A DNA stretch of 64,000 nucleotides from Mesostigma viride (taxonomy: Eukaryota; Streptophyta; Mesostigmatophyceae; Mesostigmatales; Mesostigmataceae): positions 3,239,079 through 3,303,078 of the forward strand of contig RPFO01000312.1 of assembly GCA_009746045.1 (NCBI GenBank). Direction: 5' to 3'. The position numbers and the translations under genes are program-made. Positions 1-9,190 of this stretch are shown piece after piece. The notes beneath the pieces are model-generated. The model was given only the letters and a program-made list of their open reading frames with translations, was not told the origin of the DNA and made no database searches. The stretch's first letter is position 1; every line of letters starts with the position of its first letter.

Positions 1-787
1 GGATGGATGGATGGATGGATGGATGGATGGATGGATGGATGGATGGATGGATGGATGGATGGATGGATGGATGGATGGATGGATGGATGGATGGATGGAT
101 GGATGGATGGATGGATGGATGGATGGATGGATGGATGGATGGATGGATGGATGGATGGATGGATGGATGGATGGATGGATGGATGGATGGATGGATGGAT
201 GGATGGATGGATGGATGGATGGATGGATGGATGGATGGATGGATGGATGGATGGATGGATGGATGGATGGATGGATGGATGGATGGATGGATGGATGGAT
301 GGATGGATGGATGGATGGATGGATGGATGGATGGATGGATGGATGGATGGATGGATGGATGGATGGATGGATGGATGGATGGATGGATGGATGGATGGAT
401 GGATGGATGGATGGATGGATGGATGGATGGATGGATGGATGGATGGATGGATGGATGGATGGATGGATGGATGGATGGATGGATGGATGGATGGATGGAT
501 GGATGGATGGATGGATGGATGGATGGATGGATGGATGGATGGATGGATGGATGGATGGATGGATGGATGGATGGATGGATGGATGGATGGATGGATGGAT
601 GGATGGATGGATGGATGGATGGATGGATGGATGGATGGATGGATGGATGGATGGATGGATGGATGGATGGATGGATGGATGGATGGATGGATGGATGGAT
701 GGATGGATGGATGGATGGATGGATGGATGGATGGATGGATGGATGGATGGATGATATGGATGGATGGATGGATGGATGGATGGATGG
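1..787. repeat. (ATGG)n tetranucleotide satellite
   Basis: Almost pure ATGG repeat of about 195 units running off the left edge, with one small break near 753-760. It is open in all three plus frames because four is not a multiple of three, so the apparent Met-Asp-Gly-Trp proteins are artefacts. The same short motif occurs in the 3' untranslated part of the LINEs in this window (19160, 39860, 61015), which suggests the array grew from such a seed. Confidence 0.97.
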
Positions 788-1125
788 ATTTGCTGAGCTT
801 CGCTCATTTTATATATGACGCGTGGACGGGCTCAAAGGGGACCGACCTGCCGTAGGTAGCGTAAGACTAGCGCTTGTCACGAGGGTACTGCACCGGCCGG
901 CCCTTTTTGTGCCTAGGCTGAGTGTGGTTCCGGAGTGCAGGCCTAGGTAGCTTCTAACGTACGTCACTAGACCTTGTTACCTGCGCCAGCCGCCAGGCGT
1001 GGCGCAACTGTGATTGGCAGTCAGTACACCTTGTACCTGCGCCAGCCGGCAGGCCTGCGTGGCGCAATGTGAATGATAGTCAGTACTTAAATGGTGTAGG
1101 GGACGTAGGGAGGCCTCTTTTCAGC
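788..1125. repeat. Non-coding module A, copy 1
   Basis: About 340 bp that is almost identical to 2358-2697. It has no coding capacity. It contains two internal near-repeats around a TTGTACCTGCGCCAGCC-like stretch. It directly abuts the ATGG satellite. No family is recognised; it could be part of a non-autonomous element. Confidence 0.8.
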
Positions 1126-2170
1126 TTCGCAACTTGATCCCAGCATTTGCTGGCAAGGTCGGCTGGCCGCTATGGCGGCTGCGCTGAATGTAAGACGATG
1201 CTATCGGCCTCTCCGGGCGTGGAGAGGCCTGGAATAAAATTCTTTATGTTCGCCACCCACCGTTACAGGCCACGGTAATGGTTGTTGGGTGGGGGGCTCT
1301 ACGTTTTGAGTAAAATGGTGTGATTTCCGGCGCTGGGCCCACTGACGATTCCCCTCTACCCCTGGGTGCGGCAAGCGGCTTCCTGACACTGGGGAAGCTG
1401 CGATTTTAGTCGGACAACGTCAGGGAAGGAGCCATACAGGCCAGGGCCAGCGGCTACGGTGGAAAGAATCACAGGTGAAGGCGAATCTGCCTTAAACGTG
1501 GAGATGGCTAGCGCGGGGTGCCAGGGTAGCCCATAACTGCCAGGAGCCTGACAGCGGACCCGATCTTTCGGCCTGTGGCCAGACGGGAGTTTCGGGGAGG
1601 ATGCGGGGCTGGAGCGAATCTTGGTGGGAGGAGCGCGCGCTCTTCATCATTGCCCAGTTTTTCAGCAAAGAATGTTCGCCTGGCGGGGCTGAAATTCTTG
1701 CTGTTTTATCGCCTTGTTTTTATCCTGTATGATGCATTATAGGAAAAGCGATAAAGAGTTCGGTTCAGCCAGGGGGGCATATCTATGCCATAAAAAATTT
1801 CCTACAACAACACAAGCCCTGGTCAGGGCCTTGGCTAAGCAGTTTCCAAGCCAAGGCCTTGGTAGGGTAGAGGGCCTATCGCCACAAAGGTTTCAATGCC
1901 GGGAAATCCCAGCCTCGGGGGTGGGGCTGGTGATGGGTCCTGGGCTTGTGAGAGACGGTCCGGGGGCGTAAGGCCTAATGAGCAGCCGCTGGAAACCGCC
2001 CCCCTAACGGGGGGAACGACATGGGTGCCGCCCTGCGTCCGCCGGGAAACCGTAGCGGCCACACGGGGGCGGCAGTACAGCCGTGGCAGCGTGCAGGAGG
2101 GGGGCCATGGGCGGAAAGAAAATCGGCACCAAGGTTGGCGACAGCCTTGGTGGCCAAGAAGGAGGTGTGG
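1126..2170. other. Unassigned segment between modules A and B
   Basis: About 1 kb of mixed-composition DNA with several overlapping short open frames on both strands and no recognisable protein domain. It lies between module A and module B of copy 1 and is missing from copy 2, where only about 28 bp separates A from B. It may be the internal part of an element of which copy 2 is a deletion form. No convincing gene is visible. Confidence 0.4.
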
Positions 2171-2305
2171 GGGCAACACCTTGTGTTCGAGTATGCTGGG
2201 CCCCCAGCATGGTGCTACAATAACCAACTTGATAATGATGTGCACTGAGTTTGAAGGTGTGGTATAGGCTGTCCGTATAAAGCCTAGCACACAAAAATGT
2301 AAAAT
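2171..2305. repeat. Non-coding module B, copy 1
   Basis: 135 bp repeated almost exactly at 2726-2860. It contains a short palindrome (GCTGGGCCCCCAGC, near 2199). It is followed about 50 bp later by the second copy of module A. Confidence 0.8.
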
Positions 2306-2357
2306 AAATGTTTCTCTTGGTGGGAAGGAACTCCAATGGACCAAAAACAAGAAATGT

Positions 2358-2860
2358 ATTTGCTGAGCTTCGCTCATTTTATATATGACGCGTGGACGGG
2401 CTCAAAGGGGACCGACCTGCCGTAGGTAGCGTAAGACTAGCGCTTGTCACGAGGGTACTGCACCGGCCGGCCCTTTTTGTGCCTAGGCTGAGTGTGGTTC
2501 TGGAGTGCAGGCCTAGGTAGCTTCTAACGTACGTCACTAGACCTTGTTACCTGCGCCAGCCGCCAGGCGTGGCGCAACTGTGATTGGCAGTCAGTACACC
2601 TTGTACCTGCGCCAGCCGGCAGGCCTGCGTGGCGCAATGTGAATGATAGTCAGTACTTAGAGTGGTGTAGGGGACGTAGGGAGGCCTCTTTTCAGCTCCC
2701 ACCCACCCACCCACGCTGCTAAGAGGGGCAACACCTTGTGTTCGAGTATGCTGGGCCCCCAGCATGGTGCTACAATAACCAACTTGATAATGATGTGCAC
2801 TGAGTTTGAAGGTGTGGTATAGGCTGTCCGTATAAAGCCTAGCACACAAAAATGTAAAAT
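2358..2860. repeat. Second copy of modules A (2358-2697) and B (2726-2860)
   Basis: Direct repeat of 788-1125 and 2171-2305 with only a short CCCACC-rich linker between the modules. It ends in a duplicated GTAAAAT motif and runs directly into a second ATGG array. The whole order is satellite-A-internal-B-A-B-satellite. Confidence 0.8.
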
Positions 2861-2865
2861 GTAAA

Positions 2866-3465
2866 ATGATGGATGGATGGATGGATGGATGGATGGATGG
2901 ATGGATGGATGGATGGATGGATGGATGGATGGATGGATGGATGGATGGATGGATGGATGGATGGATGGATGGATGGATGGATGGATGGATGGATGGATGG
3001 ATGGATGGATGGATGGATGGATGGATGGATGGATGGATGGATGGATGGATGGATGGATGGATGGATGGATGGATGGATGGATGGATGGATGGGCGGATGG
3101 ATGGATGGATGGGTGGGTGGGTGGGCGGGCGGGCGGGCGGGCGGGCGGGCGGGCGGGCGGGCGGGCGGGCGGGCGGGCGGGCGGGCGGCGGCGGGCGGGC
3201 GGGCGGGCGGGCGGCGGGCGGGCGGGCGGGCGGGCGGCGCGGCGGGCGGGCGGCGGGCGGGCGGGCGGGCGGCGGGCGGGCGGGCGGGCGGCGGGCGGGC
3301 GCGGCGGGCGGGCGGGCGGGCGGGGGCGGGCGGGCGGCGGGCGGGCGGCCGGGCCGGCGGGCGGGCGCCGGGGCGGGCGGGCGGGCGGGTGGGTGGGTGG
3401 TTGGGTCATGGGTGGGTGGATGGATGGATGGATGGATGGATGGATGGATGGATGGATTGATGGGT
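2866..3465. repeat. (ATGG)n followed by (GGGC)n satellite
   Basis: ATGG repeats from 2866 to about 3114 give way to GGGC/GGC repeats (about 3115-3390) and return to ATGG at 3417-3465. The sequence to the right (from 3466) matches the LINE 3' untranslated region at 19180-19210, including the TACCGGTCTAA stretch after a short ATGG run. The array therefore occupies the position of the small ATGG microsatellite of that LINE. The proline/arginine- and glycine-rich open frames across it are artefacts. Confidence 0.9.
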
Positions 3466-3766
3466 GCACGCAAGCCTACCGGTCTAAGCTATCTACAAAA
3501 CAATCCTATTCTATATAATCTACAAAAACAGTAATATGTTATTATATCTTTAGTGATGCTCGCGACCCTAGGGGTCTTGGCTAGCATGCCTCCCTCTTTT
3601 GCAAACACGCTCCTTCCCCACTGCAGCTGTTTTGTTGTCCTCTATGACCTGGGCCCACTTGGCCTTGTCCATAATCTTTTTCCAAATCACGGAGAGGCCT
3701 AGGCCCCACATGTCCTATAGTAGCTGTTCTTTGAAGGTGCGGGCCTTGTGGCGTCCAACCTGGCTG
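3466..3766 (-). mobile_element. LINE 3' end (left half), split by the hAT element
   Basis: Minus-strand relic of a LINE C-terminus and 3' untranslated region. It matches the better copy at 19180-19470, with the same stretches for the bulky tail (DKAKWAQVIEDN-like in the better copy) and the proline-rich C-terminus, but has stops and frameshifts. The homology stops at 3766 and resumes at 16876, where the rest of the same LINE continues. Bases 3759-3766 (CCTGGCTG) are the left target duplication of the hAT insertion. Confidence 0.75.
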
Positions 3767-3818
3767 CAGTGAACGCCAATACGCCGTATAATACGGTAAA
3801 TACGCCGTATTATACAAT

Positions 3819-4438
3819 TAATTAATTAATTAATTAAACTCGTGCTCCCGTTGGGGAGTCACGGAGCACCGAAGTGCTTTTAATCCCTGTGTGTGCACTA
3901 CAGGAGAAAGGGCAGAGACCCCCAGTCTCCTTCATGCCAAAGGCATGCCACAGCTGCAATCGGGCGCGGCTAGCTAAAAGGACAGGCTAACGATCCGGCA
4001 AACTGTGGGTGCAATAAGACCCATGTGAGCATATCATAGCAAGGAGCGTGGGCAAGTAATCTGAACATAGCCAGGGCGTAGCATGGCTGTACTAGGACTA
4101 GGCTAAGGCTATGGCTGGTTGTGTACCGTGCGTTGGCGGCACGTGACTAGGTGTGTTGGCACAGCTAGGCAACATTCTAGGCATGGCTGCCTTAGCGGCA
4201 GTGACGCCAATCAGGCGTTGTTGTACTTCGTTCAAAGCATAGAGCCAGGACATGTCTCCATTGTAGTCGATAGCCGCCCCCTTCCTGGGCACGAAGAGCT
4301 TCCGCTCCTGTTCGAGGAACTGGAGAACCTCAATGCATTCCGGCGGCGACAACTCTTGCCACACGGTGAGGGAGAAGTCTCGGTCGCCGGGGAGGAACTG
4401 GCGCCATTTGCGATCGTGGCAGGGTTTCTTGGGCTCAG
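3819..4438 (-). mobile_element. Short retroposon with hairpin and (AATT)n tail
   Basis: 620-bp insertion in the left subterminal region of the hAT element, flanked by a 12-bp duplication, GTATTATACAAT, at 3807-3818 and 4439-4450. Read on the minus strand it ends with the hairpin CTCCC-CAAC-GGGAG (about 3845-3858) and an AATT-type tail at the left boundary. Its 5' half contains an open stretch on the minus strand (about 4430-4160) of roughly 90 codons with a Trp/Glu/Leu-rich, protein-like composition and no recognised domain. It could be a captured gene fragment fused to a LINE-type 3' end. Confidence 0.7.
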
Positions 4439-4731
4439 GTATTATACAATACGGCGGGGTTTGGCGTACTAACGTACTAGAAATACGCGTATTGCGTTCT
4501 CAACGCAAATACGGCGCATAATACGTATTTTTCGCGTATTATACAGCGCCCGGGCACCGGAATTTGGCGCCAGAGCTAGTTTTGGCGTAGCTCATGCAGC
4601 CGACAGCCTTGCGCGCCAAAAGTAACCGCCGGTACCGAAGCTGAGGCCTGAGGCCGAACACCACATGCAAAAGGTGCTGCTGCCTGTGTACCGGGCAGTT
4701 TGATAGCACAGTGCTGGCATTTACTAGCTGC

Positions 4732-5328
4732 ATGGAAAGTAGAGCGATGGTGCACGGTCGAGGCAAGGAACCTGACCTCGGAATAAACTACGATGACATG
4801 TCAGAGTCGAAGTACGAAGTGGCCCGAGCACGACATCTTGCTAGCTTGGAGCTAGATGATGATGCCGATAACAATGACGGTGGGGACGAGGAGCCTACTG
4901 GCCCCGACAACAGTGGGGACGAGGGGGATGGTGATGCAAAGCGGGCCAAGGCTGCCGTTTGGGAGTTCGTCAAGAAGGAGCGCATTGTAGTGAACGGCCT
5001 GCTGACGAACAACTACAAGCAATCCTGCCTTCAGTGCGGCATTACCTGGAAGGGGAGCGCCACTAGGGCAAAGCTCCACATCGTGGGCAAGCCTTGGTGC
5101 CGGGATGTGAAGCCTTGCCCCAATCCGCCGAAGGCATATAGGGTGTATTTGCAGGGGATTTTCAGGGCCAAGGACCTGAAGAGGCGTGGCCAAGCGGACC
5201 ACATGGAGCTCGTGACCAAGCGGCAGGCCGGCAGCAACTCAACTGGGATGGCCTCGCGGAGGGCAGCGCCTCTGAGTGGCACGACGCCCAGGTTGGCTCT
5301 TCACAACAGCAAGCAGAACTGTAGATAG
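4732..5328 (+). CDS. BED-type zinc-finger protein (hAT transposase N-terminal-like)
   Basis: About 198 residues. An acidic region (about residues 35-65, many Asp/Glu) is followed by a BED-like finger: CLQCGITWKGSATRAKLHIVG, then a second cysteine pair further on (CRDVKPC). The pattern C-X2-C, an S/T-R-x-K-x-H core and a downstream cysteine motif is typical of the DNA-binding N-terminus of plant hAT transposases. The ORF stops at 5328, 29 bp before the LTR retrotransposon, and no RNase-H-like catalytic domain or dimerisation motif follows, here or beyond the LTR element. It is probably a truncated transposase or a transposon-borne DNA-binding protein. The ATG at 4732 is chosen over 4711 only because it starts the conserved-looking part; this is uncertain. 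Confidence 0.6.
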   Translation: MESRAMVHGRGKEPDLGINYDDMSESKYEVARARHLASLELDDDADNNDGGDEEPTGPDNSGDEGDGDAKRAKAAVWEFVKKERIVVNGLLTNNYKQSCLQCGITWKGSATRAKLHIVGKPWCRDVKPCPNPPKAYRVYLQGIFRAKDLKRRGQADHMELVTKRQAGSNSTGMASRRAAPLSGTTPRLALHNSKQNCR

Positions 5329-5357
5329 ATAGGATTTTACATCTCATGTGATGGTGC

Positions 5358-5927
5358 TGTTACGTCGCGTAACAATTCGTTGTAGTTACGGACGTAAATT
5401 AGGTCCTTGGCCTCCGTTGATCCTAGGTTTACGTGTAGTTCTAGTTGGAACCTGATTGTCCTCGTAACATTACCGTGGTATATTGGGTGCCTTTGGGCGC
5501 CGCGCCGCGTACTTTATTAGTGGTCCTTATCCTTTTGTAGAATGTAGTGGACCGGCGTGCATCTGTGCACCTGCCTGTGTTTCTGTGTTTCTGCAGGCGA
5601 GGGCCAGGTCGGCCCGAGCCTGTTGGACCGTTGGTGACCATTTATGCACGTTCCACTCCTTGTGTGGTCACTCGGCGTGTGTTAAATGAATTAACACATA
5701 TTAGCTTGGGTCACGGCAGTTTAGTTGTGTTTCCTTCCTCTTTTCCTGGAGTAAACGGGTTTGATTAAATGGCCTATGGCATATTACAGTAGTACATATG
5801 TAAATGCATTGAGATCTGGTTCGTCTCGGTCGTCTTTCGCTAGGGGTGTAAATAGAAGGGCCTCACTAGTTAGGTAGTATCAGGACAGGTAGAGGTAGAG
5901 GTGGCGGCCGAGGCTTGCGGCGTAACA
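5358..5927 (+). repeat. 5' LTR
   Basis: 570 bp, TG...CA ends. It differs from the 3' LTR at about fifteen places, mostly single substitutions. Immediately after it, TGGACTCGGAGG at 5929-5940 is in the position of a primer-binding site (TGG start complementary to a tRNA CCA end); the tRNA cannot be named. Confidence 0.93.
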
Positions 5928-6453
5928 ATGGACTCGGAGGTAGTTTAGATAGAGAGCGAGACGACGATCCTTTGCAACATACGTCATTGAATCAACCCTT
6001 CCGCGGCTGGGAAAAAGAAGACGACACCTACTTGACAGGTAATGGGCGGGTCGCCGTCAAGCTAGGGGATAGTGCTGCCTGATTCAGGACACGCCCTGCC
6101 TAGAAGTTAGACCTGCTCGAAGCGGAAAATCCTTTCGTATATAGCTCCTTTTCCTCGTCTTGTTTCCTTAGAAAGATGGTTTACTGCCGTAGACAGTTGC
6201 TGGTTTTGGTTCGACGATAGAGAGACGGCTAGCGTCTCGTAGATTACCCTTTTTCTGCATCGTGCCTGCTTTGTATTTAGACGACCCATCGCCGGACGCA
6301 GAATTCTTGAAACCGGATACTTACGACCACCTGGCGCTGGAAACATCGTCCCTACGTGCGTCGTCAATCTGGTTCGGTTTCAGACACCCGAGATAAGTCG
6401 CCTTCTCCTCGTTCTCCTCATTTGACTGCTCAAGACCTACCAGGTGCGTTACC

Positions 6454-6846
6454 ATGAGCCAACGGCGATCTTTTACTGCTCCTTCCCATTCTTCTAGCGA
6501 TAATAGTCTAGCTAAATATTACGTAGTGATTACGCCTCAATGGTCCTCCATTTTCCTTTCTTGGTCCGACGCTAGGAAGATCGTTCAGAATCGTGTATAC
6601 AACGTAATTAGGTATAAGAAATTTATGTCCTTTGAAGAAGCTCAGCAGTTCCTTATAGATCATAGCCAAACAGATTTAGGCCTGCATGTACGCCCTATTC
6701 CTCATGGTCGCCCTCCAGTAGAAGCTCTAGTCTTTGCTACCCCTCCTTCTTCTCCCCCTAAACGGGCTGCATCTGCATCTGCTTCAGATACTCCTCTCAC
6801 TTTGGAGTTTGGTTCCCTATCCATTACTGTTGTTAAAAAGGATTGA
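6454..6846 (+). CDS. Small ORF with an RNase H1 N-terminal (Cauli_VI/viroplasmin-like) domain
   Basis: 130 residues. Residues about 20-68 show YYVVITPQWSSIFLSW, then a V-x-N-x-I-x-Y-K-K-F stretch and SFEEAQQFL. This is the pattern of the small hybrid-binding domain at the N-terminus of eukaryotic RNase H1, also found in the viroplasmin proteins of plant pararetroviruses: an aromatic-rich YYVV strand, a W or SW before a helix, a YKxF turn and an EA-FL helix. The C-terminal part is Ser/Pro/Ala-rich. It lies between the 5' LTR and gag with its own ATG and stop, so it may be translated as a separate leader ORF. The role, perhaps binding of RNA or RNA-DNA hybrids, is inferred. Such an ORF is not a standard part of Ty3/gypsy elements. 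Confidence 0.7.
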   Translation: MSQRRSFTAPSHSSSDNSLAKYYVVITPQWSSIFLSWSDARKIVQNRVYNVIRYKKFMSFEEAQQFLIDHSQTDLGLHVRPIPHGRPPVEALVFATPPSSPPKRAASASASDTPLTLEFGSLSITVVKKD

Positions 6847-6937
6847 TTTTAATTTTGTTCCTGCTGCAGACCTTCAAGGTTTTTCCTTTTTCCTTTGTTG
6901 CTTTCTTCTAGATTCCTATTCCTTTACGTAATTAAAG

Positions 6938-8676
6938 ATGGATCCAGTGGGTGGAGATATGTCGCCTATACCTACCAATAATAATAATAATAATACTAAT
7001 AACATAACAATAACAATACTCGTGGTAACCGACGGGACTCCTTGGAAACGGTACACCATCTCACCCTCAAGGTATTCTGCGTACCTCACCTCCTTCTCCT
7101 GTTGCTGGTGGTCGCCGTCGTCCCTCAATTACCCCACCTACCTATGAACAACGTATTTCCCAAGTCAGATTTAGTGATGAACCTTCTTTTGCTGTGAACC
7201 AGGCCCCTGCCCCTTCTGCAACCTTGGCTCACCCCTCCAGCAGGTCCTCACTCACTAACAATGCTCTAGGCCTCCTTCCCACCCTGTGCCTTCAATGCCT
7301 GCTATTAACACGGGTCGTACCTCGCCCCTGTCGGCCCTTCTGGGCGCCCTAGTGCAGTTCCCTTTTACCCACCTGCTTCCTGGTCCTACCCTGAGACGGC
7401 CTATGAGGCTGCCCAGGTCCTACCCGTGTGGCTGATTTAGAAGTTAATAATGATTTCAGTACCATGCCCCTAGATGATAGGAATTATGATCATTTTGCCT
7501 ACTCCTCTCTTCGTGAGCAATATACTGTTCCCTTCTCCTATGGGCACCATCCTGAAACGGTGGCTCCCTCTAGACCCCTACCCAAGACTTTTCCTATCCC
7601 TTCCTTCTATCCCGCTTATGTAGCAGTGGAAGATAGTGGCCCTATGGGAAAAACTGATTCTTCTAATCCCCCTAAGCCTCCTGCTCTTCCCCTCTTTGCC
7701 AACCTTCCTAAGCTGGATGTCAAGTCTACCCCTCAACAGTTTTTCACCTTCATTATGTTGCTCACCCAGAACACAGAGTCCTGGCAGAACCACAATAGGT
7801 GGCGCCTCTCTGATGCTGTACTAGTTCCTCATTATCTTACTACCTGCATTACTCCTGAGCTTGCTAACCTCATCCAGTGTGAGTCTCTTGCCTCTCATGC
7901 CTACCCAAACTCTGTAGCAGAATTGTTCAAGCGTTTAGAGAACCATTTAGTCCCTCCCGATGCAGATTGGCAGGATAGATTATCCTTTGGTACCTTGCAG
8001 CAGGGTACCAAGTCCTTCAAAGAATATATGAAAGAGTTTGATGCTCAGATGGTACGAATTAGGGATTTGTCGGGTGCAGAAGTACGTGCCGCTTCCTTCA
8101 GGGCCTCAGTAGACCCTTATTGCGTGAAGTCAAGCGCCAGTTCTCTGCCTACCGTTTTACTGACCTGCCCCTCAAGCATGTGCGCCAGCATCTTTTACGA
8201 GTAGCAGATTTCTTCTCCACACCTTCTCTTCCTACCCGTTCCCGTATTAATAATATTAGCCTTACCCCTGAGGAGGAGAACTCCTATGTAGAAGAATTAG
8301 ATATTGTGTGACTGACCTTTCAGCTCTGGATGTCTCTCATATCACCTGCTATCATTGTAAGGAAGTAGGTCATCTTAAACGTGAGTGCCCCAAGTTCCTT
8401 TCGGGTGCTCCCCCTCATCCCGACGCTCGCCCTCCTCGTACCCCTCAGCGTGCTCCTATTCGTCCCACTTCAGGACGCATTCCTTCAGCTACCCCTAGTA
8501 GGCTGAATGCTGTGCAGACAGGATCCCCAGGGTTCCCCTATGATAATCAGGCTCCCGCACCCTCTTCAATCCCTCGTGACCCTCCAGCAGTGGCTTTTCC
8601 GCCAGGGTCTTCTTCGGGGTTAGTTCCTATGGATTTGGGGGGGAGGGGGAACAGTAGGCCTGTCAGCCGGGGGTAA
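6938..8676 (+). pseudogene. gag: gag, frameshifted, with CCHC zinc knuckle
   Basis: Probable start at the ATG of 6938. The capsid-like part is clear from about 7428 to 8120 (PKLDVKSTPQQFFTFIMLLT, later FGTLQQGTKSFKEYMKEFDA, a typical retrotransposon gag signature). The frame shifts in 7010-7130 and near 7270-7420, again near 8115-8130 (continuing with FTDLPLKHVRQHLLRVADFF) and near 8305. The nucleocapsid knuckle CYHCKEVGHLKREC (C-X2-C-X4-H-X4-C) is at about 8353-8394, followed by a Pro/Arg/Ser-rich tail to 8676. Short homopolymer changes explain the breaks, so decay and sequencing error cannot be told apart. Gag would form the virus-like particle and bind the genomic RNA. Confidence 0.8.
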
Positions 8677-8719
8677 CCTGGACAGGTCCTTAGATAGTAC
8701 CCCAGATAATAATTTTTGC

Positions 8720-9190
8720 TTGCCTGTTTTTATAACCTCTGTAGGAGCTGAATCATCCCTACCACTACGTGTGCGTCCTCTTATGTTCTTGAATGGTGGC
8801 TTAACCGTCCCTCATACTGTTGTAGACCCCTTCCTGCATGCTGATGAACTCTTGAATGTCTCTGTGTTAGTGGATAGCGGTGCGGCTAGCTCCTTTGTGA
8901 GCGAGGCCCTAGTTAGGCGTTTAGGACTAGTCCCTACCCCTCACACAAAAACTGTCACTGTCCATTATGCTGACGGTCGCACCAGTCATTCCCCGGGTAC
9001 GGTGTCCCTTCCCCTGGTCATACAAGGACGTACGGTCAACCTGACGGCCACTATAGGCCCTATCACTACAGCTGATGTATTACTAGGATTAGATTGGCAC
9101 CAGGATAATAAAATACTATTAATTATGATACTATGGTCATTTGGTTTCCAGATAGCTCTTACTGGGTACCAGAACGTCATTATAGATTAG
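8720..9190 (+). CDS. Retropepsin-like aspartic protease segment of pol
   Basis: About 156 residues. The active-site motif VLVDSGAASSFVS lies at about residue 50 (D-S-G, as in Ty3/gypsy retropepsins), with a second hydrophobic motif ending in VLLGLDWH about 70 residues later. The frame overlaps the start of the reverse-transcriptase frame (9133) by a different phase, consistent with a one-base lesion near 9115-9135, since most related elements read straight from protease into RT. It would mature Gag and Pol by acting as a dimer. Confidence 0.8.
   Translation: MPVFITSVGAESSLPLRVRPLMFLNGGLTVPHTVVDPFLHADELLNVSVLVDSGAASSFVSEALVRRLGLVPTPHTKTVTVHYADGRTSHSPGTVSLPLVIQGRTVNLTATIGPITTADVLLGLDWHQDNKILLIMILWSFGFQIALTGYQNVIID

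Noticed and set aside
3-855. Long Met-Asp-Gly-Trp repeat proteins in all three plus frames
   Set aside because: Pure consequence of an ATGG tetranucleotide repeat without stops; no coding signal.
2547-3534. Pro/Ala/Arg- and Gly/Arg-rich open frames
   Set aside because: They run through the (GGGC)n and (ATGG)n arrays and exist in several frames at once.
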